DNA of 64,000 bases. Source: Luteibacter pinisoli (GTDB lineage: Bacteria; Pseudomonadota; Gammaproteobacteria; Xanthomonadales; Rhodanobacteraceae). Each line of letters opens with the position of its first letter. Positions within the stretch are counted from its first letter, which is position 1. The stretch spans positions 3,596,001-3,660,000 of the forward strand of contig NZ_CP041046.1 of NCBI RefSeq assembly GCF_006385595.1. Direction: 5' to 3'. A model generated the notes under the pieces. It ran no database searches and had not been told where the DNA came from. It saw nothing but the letters and a program-made list of their open reading frames with translations. Made by a program: the position numbers and the translations under genes. This document shows positions 32,954 through 42,061 of this stretch, one piece after another.

Positions 32954-34289
32954 CCAGCGCTCCGAGCAGGCGCGACGGCACCAGGTGCGACGCGCCCGGC
33001 TTCAGCCAGGGCTCGAGGGCCAGTTCGGACACATCCAGCTGGGGAAGGATCTCGCGGCGGAAGCGCGCCACCAGGGCGTCTTCCTGCCAATCCGGCTTGC
33101 CCGACAGCGCGTACATGGCCGCACGCGCCTCGGCACCTTCGCCGACGCATTCGAAGGGCTTGTGATCGTGGAACTCGAGCAGTGCGTCGAACGCACTGGC
33201 CAGCTCTTCGTCATCGAGAAGATTGCGGCCGAAGATCTGCACCAGGCGCGGCTTGGCCATGAACGGCGCCAGCGCGAGGAAGACAAAGTGGCACTTCGGG
33301 CACTGGCCGCACCAGCGGTCCGCCGGCTTGGGGCCGAGGATGCGGAAGTTGCGGTTGCAGCTGGAAAACACACCGAAGTACTCGCCGCCCAGCCGCGCGA
33401 ACGCACTGGTCACAGCCAGCTCGGACCACGGGCGCAGCAGCGAGCAGTAATCAAGGTCGGCGGCGACGTGCGAGTGCACGTAATCGTGGAAGGTCTTCTC
33501 AAAACCGAAGCCCTTGCTCCACTGATGGTTCACTTCCTGGCCTTCGTATTCCAGCGTGGCCACCGACGCGGACCGCTCGTTGGCAAACACGATGGAGTCG
33601 TAGCCGTAAAGCACCGAGGCCACGACGAGGATGGCCGAGTTGATGGCGGTGACCGGGATGTGCCCGTTCCACGCACCCAGGCGATTCAGTTCGAACAGGC
33701 CCGGCGCCAGCTCGCGCGAGATGTTCAGCGTGGACAGGCCGGTGCGCGCGGCGCACTCGGCGATCAGCGGCGAATTACCCACCCACACCGCCGTGGCGTC
33801 GGCGCCGATGGACTTCACCGCCTCCACCGCCACCACCGAATCCTTGCCGCCACCGATCGGCAGCAGCGAGCGCTTCGGCAGGCCGATGGCCGGCGCCTTG
33901 CCCGGTGCCGCGCCGTTGTGCGGGAAGCGGATGCGGCTGCGCAGGTCCAGCTTGTTGCGGTAGGCGAACTCGGCCAGCCCGTGCAGGTAGAGCGCGTCGA
34001 ACATCGACGCGCCCTCCTCGTCCAGCGGTGCGCCTTCCACCACGATGGACGGCGGAATACCGGCCTTGTAGTAGCTGACACCCGCGACCAGGTGGAGCAG
34101 GCGCAGGGCAGCCGCGAAGGCGGCCTCGCGCCCGGCCGGAATCGCCGGCGCACCGGGGAAGGTGATCCGTTCCACCAGTTCCGGGCCGTCGTCGAACGCG
34201 TACGCCAGCTCGGCAACGCCATCGGCGTAGGCGTGGCGAACGAAACGAAAGCGCTGGCTTTCGCGTGGATCGGCGAGCACGGTGGTCAC
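32940..34289 (-). CDS. murL: UDP-MurNAc-L-Ala-L-Glu epimerase MurL
   Basis: This 449-aa enzyme converts the terminal L-Glu of UDP-MurNAc-L-Ala-L-Glu to D-Glu using ATP, replacing glutamate racemase in xanthomonads. The PP-loop-like LLPIGGGKDSVVAVEAVKS, FSSCNRNFRI and the paired cysteines CGQCPKCHFVFLALAPF match the family. GTG start overlaps the lysAC stop by four bases (GTGA), and the 3' end overlaps murD2. This suggests that lysine/meso-DAP and peptidoglycan-stem synthesis share one message. Confidence 0.92.
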   Translation of the reverse strand: MTTVLADPRESQRFRFVRHAYADGVAELAYAFDDGPELVERITFPGAPAIPAGREAAFAAALRLLHLVAGVSYYKAGIPPSIVVEGAPLDEEGASMFDALYLHGLAEFAYRNKLDLRSRIRFPHNGAAPGKAPAIGLPKRSLLPIGGGKDSVVAVEAVKSIGADATAVWVGNSPLIAECAARTGLSTLNISRELAPGLFELNRLGAWNGHIPVTAINSAILVVASVLYGYDSIVFANERSASVATLEYEGQEVNHQWSKGFGFEKTFHDYVHSHVAADLDYCSLLRPWSELAVTSAFARLGGEYFGVFSSCNRNFRILGPKPADRWCGQCPKCHFVFLALAPFMAKPRLVQIFGRNLLDDEELASAFDALLEFHDHKPFECVGEGAEARAAMYALSGKPDWQEDALVARFRREILPQLDVSELALEPWLKPGASHLVPSRLLGALDALG

Positions 34290-36898
34290 GGCAAAAGCAC
34301 CTCGTCGGCTGCGTCGCGCAGGTTGTAGCGCGACGCCATCACGGCGCCGTAGGCGCCTCCCTGTGCAATAAGTATCACGTCATCCTCAAACGATTCGGGC
34401 AGCCGACGGTCGGATCCAAGGATATCGCCTGACTCGCAGATCGGGCCCACCACCTGGTACATCGTGGTGGCCGCCTCGCCAAAGCGCGACAGGTTGGCGA
34501 TCTCGTGCCACGCATCGTAAAGCGCGGGGCGGATCAGGCTGTTCATGCCGGTATCGAGGCCCAGGTAGCGCACCTGGCTGCCCTTTTCCTTTTCCTGGGT
34601 GACCTTGGCCAGCAACACGCCCGCATCGGCCACCAGGAAGCGGCCCGGCTCCACCCATACCTGGAACTGCGGGTAGGCCTGGCGCACGGCCATCAGCACG
34701 CGATCAAGCGCCAGCATGTCCAGTTCGGTTTCGCCCGGGTGCGAGGGCACGCCGAGGCCGCCACCGATGTTCAGGACGGTGATGGTGCCGATGCGCTCGG
34801 CCAGCGCCGCGAGCTGCGAGTAGACCTCGCCCCAGTGCGCCGCATCGAGGATGCCCGAGCCCAGATGGGCATGCAGGCCGATGACCCGCGCGCCGGCATC
34901 GTCGGCCAGGCGCAGGAAACGGTCCACCTGCTCGATCGGCACGCCGAACTTGCTGCCGGTGCCGCCGGTCTTCACCTTCTGGTGGTGGCCCAGGCCGCGG
35001 CCCAGGTCCACGCGCAGCACGATGTCGCGGCCACGGAACAGGTCGCCCCAGTGCTCGATCGGATGCAGCGCGTCGATGGTGATGGTGGCGCGGGTTTTCA
35101 GCGCCGCCTCGAAATCGCGGCGTGCGGCGAAGTTGGGCGTGAACAGCAGCGGCGCGCTCTCGGGCACCGCCGCCGAAACGGCTTCGAGCTCGCCGGGCGA
35201 CACGCATTCAAACGCGAAGCCTTCTTCCGCGAGCACCTTGAGGATGCCGGGATGGGTGTTGGCCTTCACCGCGTAATGCGCGCGATCCACGGCACGCAGC
35301 GCCTTCACCTTGCGCGCCTGCGCGCGGACGGTCGGCAGGTGGTAGGCGTAACGCGGCGTGCGCTCTTCCGCCAGCTGCAGCAGGCGCGAGCGCTCCGCGT
35401 GCCACCAGGCATTCGCCGGCAACGCGACTTCACCGCTGCCGTAGAGCGTCTGCCACGCCGGGCCGAACACCATGCTGTCGTCGGTGCGCAACGCACCGGC
35501 GCCGATCAGCAGTTCATGCAGGCGCGGCAGCATCTCGTCGACCACGTCCTCGTCCACCACGAAGGTGAGGTTGAGGTTGTTCGACGACTGCGAGATGAGG
35601 TGCACGCGCAGCTGGCCAAATTCCGCCAGCACGGCAGAGAGTTTGTGCAGCATCGAACGCATGCCGCGGCCGACCAGGGTAATGGCCGCGCACGGCGCGA
35701 TGACCTTGACCCGGCACACGCGTGCCAGGTCGGCGGCGAGTGCGGCGATCGCGTCGGAATCGAGCAGGTTTTCGGTCGGGTCGAGCGACACCGTCACGTT
35801 GGTTTCCGCCGAGCCGATCAGGTCCACCGACAGGCCGTGGCGCTTGAACGCGTCGAACACGTCGGCAAGGAAGCCGACCTGCTGCCACATGCCCACCGAT
35901 TCCATCGACACCAGGGTGATGCCCTTGCGTGCGCTGATCGCCTTGATGCTCGGCGCGTGTTCGCGCACTTCGGGGCCGATCACCGTACCTTCCAGTTCCG
36001 GACGGTTGGTGTCCTTCACCAGCAGCGGCACACGCGGCTCGCGCAGCGGCGAGAGGCAGCGCGGGTGCAGCACCTTGGCGCCGGTGGAGGCAATTTCCTG
36101 GGCTTCTTCGTAGTCCAGGCGCTGCAGCAGGCGGGCACCGGCCACCTGGCGCGGGTTGGCCGTGAACATGCCGGCCACGTCCGTCCAGATTTCCACGCGC
36201 GATGCCGCGAGCAACGCACCGAAGTACGCCGCGGACGTGTCCGAACCACCACGGCCAAGCAGCACCGTGCGGCCGGCGTCGTCGCGGGCGATGAAGCCCT
36301 GGGTGATGAACACCTCGCCGCGCTCGGCCAGGGTGGCCGACAACGCGGGATCCGGGTGCGGCTCGACCATGGCCGACAGCAGGCGGGTCCGCTCGTTCTG
36401 GTTGGGCAACGCCACCGCGTGCAGGCACTCGCGCGCATCCAGCCAGCGCGTCGGCAGGCCGTTCGCGCTGAGGAAGGCCGCGCCCAGCGCGCTCGACATC
36501 AGCTCGCCGTGCGCCTGCACGGCCGCCTGCCAGGCCAGCTCGCCGAGGTCGGCCGCGCCGGTCTCGGCCAGGCGGGCCAGGTCGGCCAGGCGCTCGCCAA
36601 GGGTTTCCGGCAAGGAGAGCGACATCTCACCGAGGAGGGCGTGGTGGCGATCGGCCAGTGCGGAGGCCGCATCCGAGCGGCGTTTGGGTTCCGTGTGCGT
36701 GCAAAGCTGTTTCAGGCCGTCGGTGATACCGGACAGGGCCGAGACCACGATCAGCACGCGTGCGCCTTCGGCGCGGCGGCTGGCGGCCAGCTCAAGGATG
36801 TTTTGCCAGCGGGCGGCGGTAGCTACCGACGTACCGCCGAACTTCATGACGATCCAGGGCGCGTTGACGGGCAACGGCGCGATTGCGTTTTCGCTCAC
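34286..36898 (-). CDS. Bifunctional aspartate kinase / diaminopimelate decarboxylase
   Basis: This 870-aa fusion holds both ends of the lysine pathway. Residues about 1-460 are aspartokinase: MKFGGTSVATAARWQ, VLLGRGGSDTSAAYFG and two ACT-like regulatory segments (LVSMESVGMWQQVGFLADVF). From about 480 to the end is a PLP-fold decarboxylase: HYAVKANTHPGIL with the PLP lysine, GLHAHLGSGI, TVLNIGGGLGVP and PICESGDILG with the active-site Cys. The same fusion is known in Xanthomonadaceae. GTG 36898 is the best start; the frame stays open much further upstream but through the divergent permease gene. Feedback by lysine is likely, from the ACT regions. Confidence 0.92.
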   Translation of the reverse strand: MSENAIAPLPVNAPWIVMKFGGTSVATAARWQNILELAASRRAEGARVLIVVSALSGITDGLKQLCTHTEPKRRSDAASALADRHHALLGEMSLSLPETLGERLADLARLAETGAADLGELAWQAAVQAHGELMSSALGAAFLSANGLPTRWLDARECLHAVALPNQNERTRLLSAMVEPHPDPALSATLAERGEVFITQGFIARDDAGRTVLLGRGGSDTSAAYFGALLAASRVEIWTDVAGMFTANPRQVAGARLLQRLDYEEAQEIASTGAKVLHPRCLSPLREPRVPLLVKDTNRPELEGTVIGPEVREHAPSIKAISARKGITLVSMESVGMWQQVGFLADVFDAFKRHGLSVDLIGSAETNVTVSLDPTENLLDSDAIAALAADLARVCRVKVIAPCAAITLVGRGMRSMLHKLSAVLAEFGQLRVHLISQSSNNLNLTFVVDEDVVDEMLPRLHELLIGAGALRTDDSMVFGPAWQTLYGSGEVALPANAWWHAERSRLLQLAEERTPRYAYHLPTVRAQARKVKALRAVDRAHYAVKANTHPGILKVLAEEGFAFECVSPGELEAVSAAVPESAPLLFTPNFAARRDFEAALKTRATITIDALHPIEHWGDLFRGRDIVLRVDLGRGLGHHQKVKTGGTGSKFGVPIEQVDRFLRLADDAGARVIGLHAHLGSGILDAAHWGEVYSQLAALAERIGTITVLNIGGGLGVPSHPGETELDMLALDRVLMAVRQAYPQFQVWVEPGRFLVADAGVLLAKVTQEKEKGSQVRYLGLDTGMNSLIRPALYDAWHEIANLSRFGEAATTMYQVVGPICESGDILGSDRRLPESFEDDVILIAQGGAYGAVMASRYNLRDAADEVLLP

Positions 36899-36994
36899 GG
36901 TTCTCTTTATGCGGTTGGTGGGGAAATCCCCCGGAGTGTTGCGCCGCAACGGAAAAAAGGCAACGCTGCAACCCTCCCGTCGCCTGAGCCACCC

Positions 36995-38308
36995 ATGGAC
37001 AATCCCGGATACGCCCGCCGCATCAATCTCATGGACGCCGCACTTATCGTGGTGGGCGGCATCATCGGCGGCGGCATCTTCCTGAATCCGGGCATCGCCG
37101 CCCAGCGCACGAGTTCCGGCTGGATGCTGCTGGCCCTGTGGGTGGCGGGTGGCCTGCTCACCCTGGTCGGCTGCCTGTGCTACGCCGAACTCGGCGCCCG
37201 CCGCCCCCAGGCCGGCGGCAGCTACGTGTACCTGCGCGAGGCCTTCGGCAAGCTCGCCGGCTTCCTCTTCGGCTGGACGATGCTGCTGGTGATCTACAGC
37301 GGCAGCAGCGCCGCGGTGGCCACCATCTTCGGCAGCTACGCCACCTCGGTGTTCGGCCTGCCGCCCGACCTGGTGAAGCCGCTGGCCGTGGGCGCGCTGG
37401 TCTTCGTCACCGGCATCAACCTGTTCGGCATCCGCCTGGGTGCGCAGGTGCAGAACGTGTTCGCGATCCTGAAACTGGCGGCCATCGCCGTGCTGGTGGT
37501 GACGGGGCTGGCGTTCGCCGGCGCCGGTACGTCGGCAGCCATGGCGCCCAGCCCCAGCGCCGTCACGGGCGACCTGGCCGGCGCCCTGCTCCCGGTGCTG
37601 TTCGCCTTCTCCGGCTTCAGCTACCTCAACAACCTGGCCGGTGAAGTGCGCGACCCGCAACGCACCCTGCCCCGCGCGCTCGTGCTCGGCATGCTGATCG
37701 TCATCGCCGCGTACGTGCTCACCAACTACGCCTACCTGGCGGTGCTCGGCCACGACGGCCTGGCCGCCAGCCAGGCCCCGGCGGCGGATGTGATGAGCCG
37801 CGTGTTCGGCGCCGCGGGCGCGAAGATCATCGCCATCGGCATCGCCATTTCGACGCTGGGCTTCTGCAATATCACCCTGGTGGCCGGTGCCCGCGTGCTG
37901 CAGGTCATGGGCGAGGACGGGCTTTTCTTCGCCAGCGTGGCCCGCCTGCATCCGCGCCACCGCACGCCCAACATCGCGCTGGCGGCGCTCTCGGGCTGGG
38001 CCATCGTGCTGGTGCTGCTGGCCAATTACGGCCAGCTGCTCGATTTCGCTGCGTTCGGTGACTGGGCCGCCTATGCGGTCACCATCGCCACCTTGTTCTG
38101 GTATCGCCGCCACGTGAAGGAGCGGCCCAGCTTCGTCACCCCGGCCTATCCGCTGCTGCCGCTGCTGTTCATGGCCACGGTGATCGGCGTGGTCATCGCC
38201 TACACGCTCTCCAAGCCGCTGAGCGCGGGCGTGGTCTGCGCCGTGGTGGTCGCGGGCCTGCCCGTCTACGCCGTCTGGCAACGCCTGTTCAGTAAAGTGG
38301 CTCGCTGA
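36995..38308 (+). CDS. APC-family amino acid permease
   Basis: This 437-aa integral membrane protein has about twelve helices. The N-terminal INLMDAALIVVGGIIGGGIFLNPG carries the GGIIGGGIF substrate-binding motif of APC transporters, and CYAELGARRPQAGGSYVYLREAFG is the conserved loop motif. It is divergent from lysAC across 96 bases. Homologues include serine/threonine exchangers and general permeases. The substrate cannot be fixed. Confidence 0.9.
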   Translation: MDNPGYARRINLMDAALIVVGGIIGGGIFLNPGIAAQRTSSGWMLLALWVAGGLLTLVGCLCYAELGARRPQAGGSYVYLREAFGKLAGFLFGWTMLLVIYSGSSAAVATIFGSYATSVFGLPPDLVKPLAVGALVFVTGINLFGIRLGAQVQNVFAILKLAAIAVLVVTGLAFAGAGTSAAMAPSPSAVTGDLAGALLPVLFAFSGFSYLNNLAGEVRDPQRTLPRALVLGMLIVIAAYVLTNYAYLAVLGHDGLAASQAPAADVMSRVFGAAGAKIIAIGIAISTLGFCNITLVAGARVLQVMGEDGLFFASVARLHPRHRTPNIALAALSGWAIVLVLLANYGQLLDFAAFGDWAAYAVTIATLFWYRRHVKERPSFVTPAYPLLPLLFMATVIGVVIAYTLSKPLSAGVVCAVVVAGLPVYAVWQRLFSKVAR

Positions 38309-38355
38309 ACGAGGGCCCGGATGCCACAATGGCCCGGTTAAGCTGAGGAAAGCAG

Positions 38356-38907
38356 ATGGCACAGCAAGGCCCGACGTCTCCCGTACCCGTTCCCACCAAG
38401 CAGGGCGCCACTGACGTCCCGCCCAAGCCCGTACGCGAAGGCATCGACCTGATCGTCAACAATGAGCGCTTCCGCCACACCGGCGACACGGCGATGCCGT
38501 TGTTGTGGTACCTGCGCGACGTGCTCCGCCTCACCGGCGCCAAATACGGGTGCGACCAGGGCGACTGCGGTTTTTGCACGGTCATCGTCGACGGCAAGGC
38601 CGTCGCCAGCTGCCAGACGAAGATGGAAGGGATGTCGGGCAAGCGCGTCACCACCGTCGAGGGCCTCGCCGACAAGGACGGCACCCTGCACCCCGTGCAG
38701 CAGGCCTGGGTCGACGAAGACGCGATCATGTGCGGCTTCTGCCAGCCCGGCCAGATCATGGCCGCGGTGGACCTGCTCAACCGCCAGAAGAATCCCTCCG
38801 ATGCCGACATCGACAAGATCGGCAACCTCTGCCGCTGCGGCAGCTACGGCCGCATCCGCAAGGCGATCAAGCGCGCCGCGGGCACCATGAAGGACAAAAA
38901 GGCATGA
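38356..38907 (+). CDS. iorA: Isoquinoline 1-oxidoreductase-type 2Fe-2S subunit
   Basis: The 183-aa small subunit of a molybdenum hydroxylase passes electrons through two [2Fe-2S] clusters. The plant-type site is YGCDQGDCGFCTVIVDGKAVASC; the second, helical site is IMCGFCQPGQIM with NLCRCGSYGRIRKAI. The N-terminal 30 residues are an extra proline-rich segment. GAGGAAAGCAG precedes the ATG. It overlaps the large subunit by four bases. The natural substrate is unknown; family members hydroxylate N-heterocycles or oxidise aldehydes. Confidence 0.92.
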   Translation: MAQQGPTSPVPVPTKQGATDVPPKPVREGIDLIVNNERFRHTGDTAMPLLWYLRDVLRLTGAKYGCDQGDCGFCTVIVDGKAVASCQTKMEGMSGKRVTTVEGLADKDGTLHPVQQAWVDEDAIMCGFCQPGQIMAAVDLLNRQKNPSDADIDKIGNLCRCGSYGRIRKAIKRAAGTMKDKKA

Positions 38908-41180
38908 GTGGCGAGATCCGTCTCTCCCGCCGTCGCTTCCTGACCTACGCCGTGGGCGCGGCGGGTGCGCTGATGGTTGGCATCGGCAGCGCCGAAGCCG
39001 CCGAGCGCCCGGTCCCGCTGAGCCTGCTCGGCGACGCATGGTCCCAGGTGGGCCCCTACCTGCGCGTGGCGCAGGACGGCCGCATCTTCATTGGCGTGCG
39101 CGATCCGGATAACGGCGAAGGTACCGCCACGTCGCTGGCGCGGATCATCGCCGAGGAAATGGACGCCGACTGGGCCACCGTCGTGGTGGAGAACCTCGGC
39201 CTGGGTGTCGAAGCCGGCAACGGCGAACCGAAATTCATCTACGGCCGCCAGCGCAGCGGCGACGCCACCAGCATTCCCGCCGCGTGGGCCGACCTGCGCC
39301 AGGCGGGCGCCCTCGCCCGCTGGCTGCTGCTGCAGGCCGCGGCGCGCCGCCTTGGCGTGCCGGCCGAACAGTTGCGCGGCGAAAGCGGCATGGCCATTGC
39401 CGCCGATGGCCGCCGCATCCCTTACGGCGACCTCGCCACGGCCGCCGCCAGCATCGACGCGCCCACCAGCGCGCCGCCCGTGAAGGCGGCCGAGCGCTAC
39501 CAGCTGATCGGCCAGCCCGCGGGCGATGTCGACGCACGCGCGGTCGTCACCGGCACGCTGCGCTACGCGGCGGACGAAATGATCGGCGAACCCGTCGTGG
39601 CCGTGCTGGCCCGCTGCCCGTATCCGGGCGGCACGCTGGACACCGCCGACCGCGATGCGGCCAGCAAGGTCCAGGGCGTCTTCGCCGTCGTCGATATCAC
39701 CCCCGAGACGGGCCAGGCCGCGGGCATGGCCGTGCAGGCGCCCGCGCTCGCCGTCATCGCCGCCGATACCTGGGCCGCCCTGAAAGGCCGTGAAGCCCTC
39801 AAGGCCACGTGGAAGCCCGGCGCCACGACGGAACCGAACAACGGCGACCTCGAAAAGAAAGCCTTCGCGCTCTTTGACGACGACACCGCGACGCCGACCA
39901 CCGTGCGCAACGATGGCGACATCGCCACCGCGCGCAAGAAGGCGGCACGCGCGCTGGAAGCCACCTACGTACAGCCGTGGATGGCGCACGCCACCGCGGA
40001 AACGCCGAACTGCCTGGTCCGGCTGGATCCGGACACCCGCATCACCGTCATCGCGGCCTCGCAGTCGCCGCGCCAGGCGTACACCGTGGTGCAGCGGATG
40101 ACGGGATTCCGCCCCGACCAGATCGACATTCGGGTGCCTCGCGGCGGTGGCGGCTTTGGTCGCCGCCTGGAGCAGGATTACATCGCCGAGGCCGTCGCCG
40201 TGGCGATGGCGAAGAAGCCGCAGGAAATCCAGAACCGCTCCGTGCGCGTGCTGTGGACCCGCGACGACGACCTGGCCCGCGACTTTTACCGTCCGCTGGC
40301 CGTGCATCGCCTCAACGCCTCGCTGGACCGCAAGCAGGCCATCGTCGGCTGGCACCAGCGCATGGCCAGCCCCTCGGCCCTCGTCGGCCGGGCGACACCA
40401 CAAGATCGCCTGTGGCAGTCCGAGCTCGTCGCCGATGCCTTGCCGGCGGGCCTGGTGCCAAACTTTCGCAGCGACTACTACCCGCTGGATTCCCTGCTCG
40501 CGCGCGGTGAATGGCGCGGCTCGCCGCACGTGACGCCGACCTTCGCCAGCGAAAGCTTCATCGACGAACTCGCCCACTCGGTGAAGGCCAATCCGCTGGA
40601 TTTCCGCCTCAAGCTGCTCGGCGACGCCCGCCAGCTGCCGTACAACGGCCGCGGTGGCCCGATCGACACGGCGCGGCTGGCCAACGTGCTCAAGCTGGCG
40701 GCTGACAAACTCGACTGGAGCCGCTGGCTGCGCAGCGAGAACGGCCTCGGCATCGCCTGTGCCTACGTGTTTGGCGCTTATGTAGCGCATGCCATCGAGG
40801 TGGCGCCCACCGCCGACGGCATCGACATCAAGCGCGTGGTCTGCGTGGCGGACGTGGGCCGCGCGATCAACCCGCTGGGCCTTGCCGCCCAGCTCGAGGG
40901 CGCCACCCTCGATGCGCTTTCCACCGCCCTCAACCTGGCCATCACGGTGAAGGACGGTAAGGTGCAGCAGGTGGGCTTCAAGGATTACCCGGTAGCGGCC
41001 ACCCAGCCGATGCCCTATGAGGTGGAGACGGTGATCGTGCCCTCCACGGTGGAACCGACGGGTGCCAGCGTCATCGGCGTGCCGTCCGCGGCGCCGGCGC
41101 TTGCCAACGCCGTGTTCCGGGCCACCGCGGTGCGCGTGCGCAGGCTACCCCTGCTGCGCGAACTGGCCCGCCTGCGCTAA
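38904..41180 (+). CDS. iorB: Isoquinoline 1-oxidoreductase-type molybdopterin subunit, Tat-exported
   Basis: This 758-aa catalytic subunit starts with a twin-arginine signal (SRRRFLTYAVGAAGALMVG), so the complex is probably periplasmic. The small subunit, without a signal, would travel with it. Molybdopterin-cytosine-dinucleotide-binding features include VPRGGGGFGRRLEQDYIAEA and, near the C-terminus, VCVADVGRAINPLGLAAQLEG. It is shorter than xanthine dehydrogenase and has no FAD subunit nearby, in line with cytochrome-linked Ior-type enzymes. No xdhC-like chaperone was seen. Confidence 0.92.
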   Translation: MSGEIRLSRRRFLTYAVGAAGALMVGIGSAEAAERPVPLSLLGDAWSQVGPYLRVAQDGRIFIGVRDPDNGEGTATSLARIIAEEMDADWATVVVENLGLGVEAGNGEPKFIYGRQRSGDATSIPAAWADLRQAGALARWLLLQAAARRLGVPAEQLRGESGMAIAADGRRIPYGDLATAAASIDAPTSAPPVKAAERYQLIGQPAGDVDARAVVTGTLRYAADEMIGEPVVAVLARCPYPGGTLDTADRDAASKVQGVFAVVDITPETGQAAGMAVQAPALAVIAADTWAALKGREALKATWKPGATTEPNNGDLEKKAFALFDDDTATPTTVRNDGDIATARKKAARALEATYVQPWMAHATAETPNCLVRLDPDTRITVIAASQSPRQAYTVVQRMTGFRPDQIDIRVPRGGGGFGRRLEQDYIAEAVAVAMAKKPQEIQNRSVRVLWTRDDDLARDFYRPLAVHRLNASLDRKQAIVGWHQRMASPSALVGRATPQDRLWQSELVADALPAGLVPNFRSDYYPLDSLLARGEWRGSPHVTPTFASESFIDELAHSVKANPLDFRLKLLGDARQLPYNGRGGPIDTARLANVLKLAADKLDWSRWLRSENGLGIACAYVFGAYVAHAIEVAPTADGIDIKRVVCVADVGRAINPLGLAAQLEGATLDALSTALNLAITVKDGKVQQVGFKDYPVAATQPMPYEVETVIVPSTVEPTGASVIGVPSAAPALANAVFRATAVRVRRLPLLRELARLR

Positions 41181-41212
41181 GCCACACCCCGTCCCCGTCC
41201 CCGAGGTACCGC

Positions 41213-41977
41213 ATGTCCACTGCATCGTTCACCTCGGGCCAGCCCGCCACGCGAACCGACGCCGACCTGATCGCCGGCAACAAGCGCTTTTACGACGCGC
41301 TGTGGGCTGACGCCCACCTGTGCCCGCCCGAACGCTTCAACACCTGGCCGCTGGTGGCCGAGCTGGCGGCACGCACCACCCGCCGGCTGGAAGTGGCCCC
41401 GGGCCTGCGCCCGCGGCTGCCGCTGACGGACACGCAGTTCGTCGACCTATCGCGCCCGGCCCTGGCCGAGCTGCGCCGCCACGGGGCCCGCGTGGCCAAT
41501 GCCATGATCGGCGCCCTGCCGTTCCAGGACGCGAGCTTTGATTTCGTCTGCGCGTTCGACATCCTCGAGCACGTGGTGGATGACGAGGGCGCGCTGGGCG
41601 AGCTGACCCGCGTGGCCGCCCCGGGCGCCAGCCTGCTGCTGTCCGTGCCGCTGCATCCGGAAGCGTGGACGGCCTTCGATGACTTCGTCGGCCATTACCG
41701 CCGCTATGAGCCGGAGACCATCCGCGCCCTGCTAGCCCGGCACGGTTTCACCATCGAACGCAGCGCCGTCTACGGCATGCAGCCCAAATCCTCGAAGCTG
41801 CTGGACCTGGGCCAGTGGTTCCTCACCCACCAGCGCACCCGCGCCATGTGGTGGTACAACCGGGTATTCATGCCGCTGGGCATGCGCTTCCAGAAGCCGC
41901 TGGACTTCAAACCCGGCTTCGATCCGGCCCCCGGGGTGGACGAAGTCCTGCTGGTCTGCCGCAAGGCCGGGACTTAA
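41213..41977 (+). CDS. SAM-dependent methyltransferase, class I
   Basis: A 254-aa protein with the Methyltransf_11-like core: VAPGLRPRLPLTDTQFVDLS for the SAM region, ANAMIGALPFQDASFDFVCAFDILEHVVDD, and RVAAPGASLLLSVPLHPEAW. The canonical GxGxG loop is replaced by EVAPGLRPR. GHYRRYEPETIRALLARHGF is typical of methyltransferases acting on small or lipid-linked substrates. It is 32 bases after iorB and may be co-transcribed. Substrate unknown. Confidence 0.8.
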   Translation: MSTASFTSGQPATRTDADLIAGNKRFYDALWADAHLCPPERFNTWPLVAELAARTTRRLEVAPGLRPRLPLTDTQFVDLSRPALAELRRHGARVANAMIGALPFQDASFDFVCAFDILEHVVDDEGALGELTRVAAPGASLLLSVPLHPEAWTAFDDFVGHYRRYEPETIRALLARHGFTIERSAVYGMQPKSSKLLDLGQWFLTHQRTRAMWWYNRVFMPLGMRFQKPLDFKPGFDPAPGVDEVLLVCRKAGT

Positions 41978-41996
41978 ATCGAGCAAAAACAGGGGC

Positions 41997-42028
41997 TTTA
42001 CACATGGCGCGGCGCAACTGGTTATGAT
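41997..42028 (+). promoter_or_regulatory. Possible sigma-70 promoter of the PHA depolymerase gene
   Basis: TATGAT (42023-42028) resembles a -10 box and TTTACA (41997-42002) a -35 box, but the spacing is 20 bases, longer than optimal. It sits 33 bases before the start codon at 42062. Confidence 0.3.
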
Positions 42029-42061
42029 GCGCCACCCTCCCCGTCCCCGGATTGAAGCGGC

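Noticed and set aside
34505..36994. A plus-strand open frame of more than 800 codons running into the permease gene
   Set aside because: It is antisense to lysAC, whose motifs are unmistakable. High GC keeps the opposite strand open. The permease begins at the ATG at 36995 where membrane-helix sequence starts.
36899..38362. A minus-strand extension of lysAC by nearly 490 codons
   Set aside because: The extension is low-complexity His/Gly/Arg-rich sequence antisense to the permease. The aspartokinase start motif begins right after GTG 36898.
38356..41180. Xanthine dehydrogenase assignment for the molybdoenzyme
   Set aside because: No FAD subunit is present, the large subunit has a Tat signal and is too short. 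The two-subunit layout is that of isoquinoline-oxidoreductase-type enzymes.
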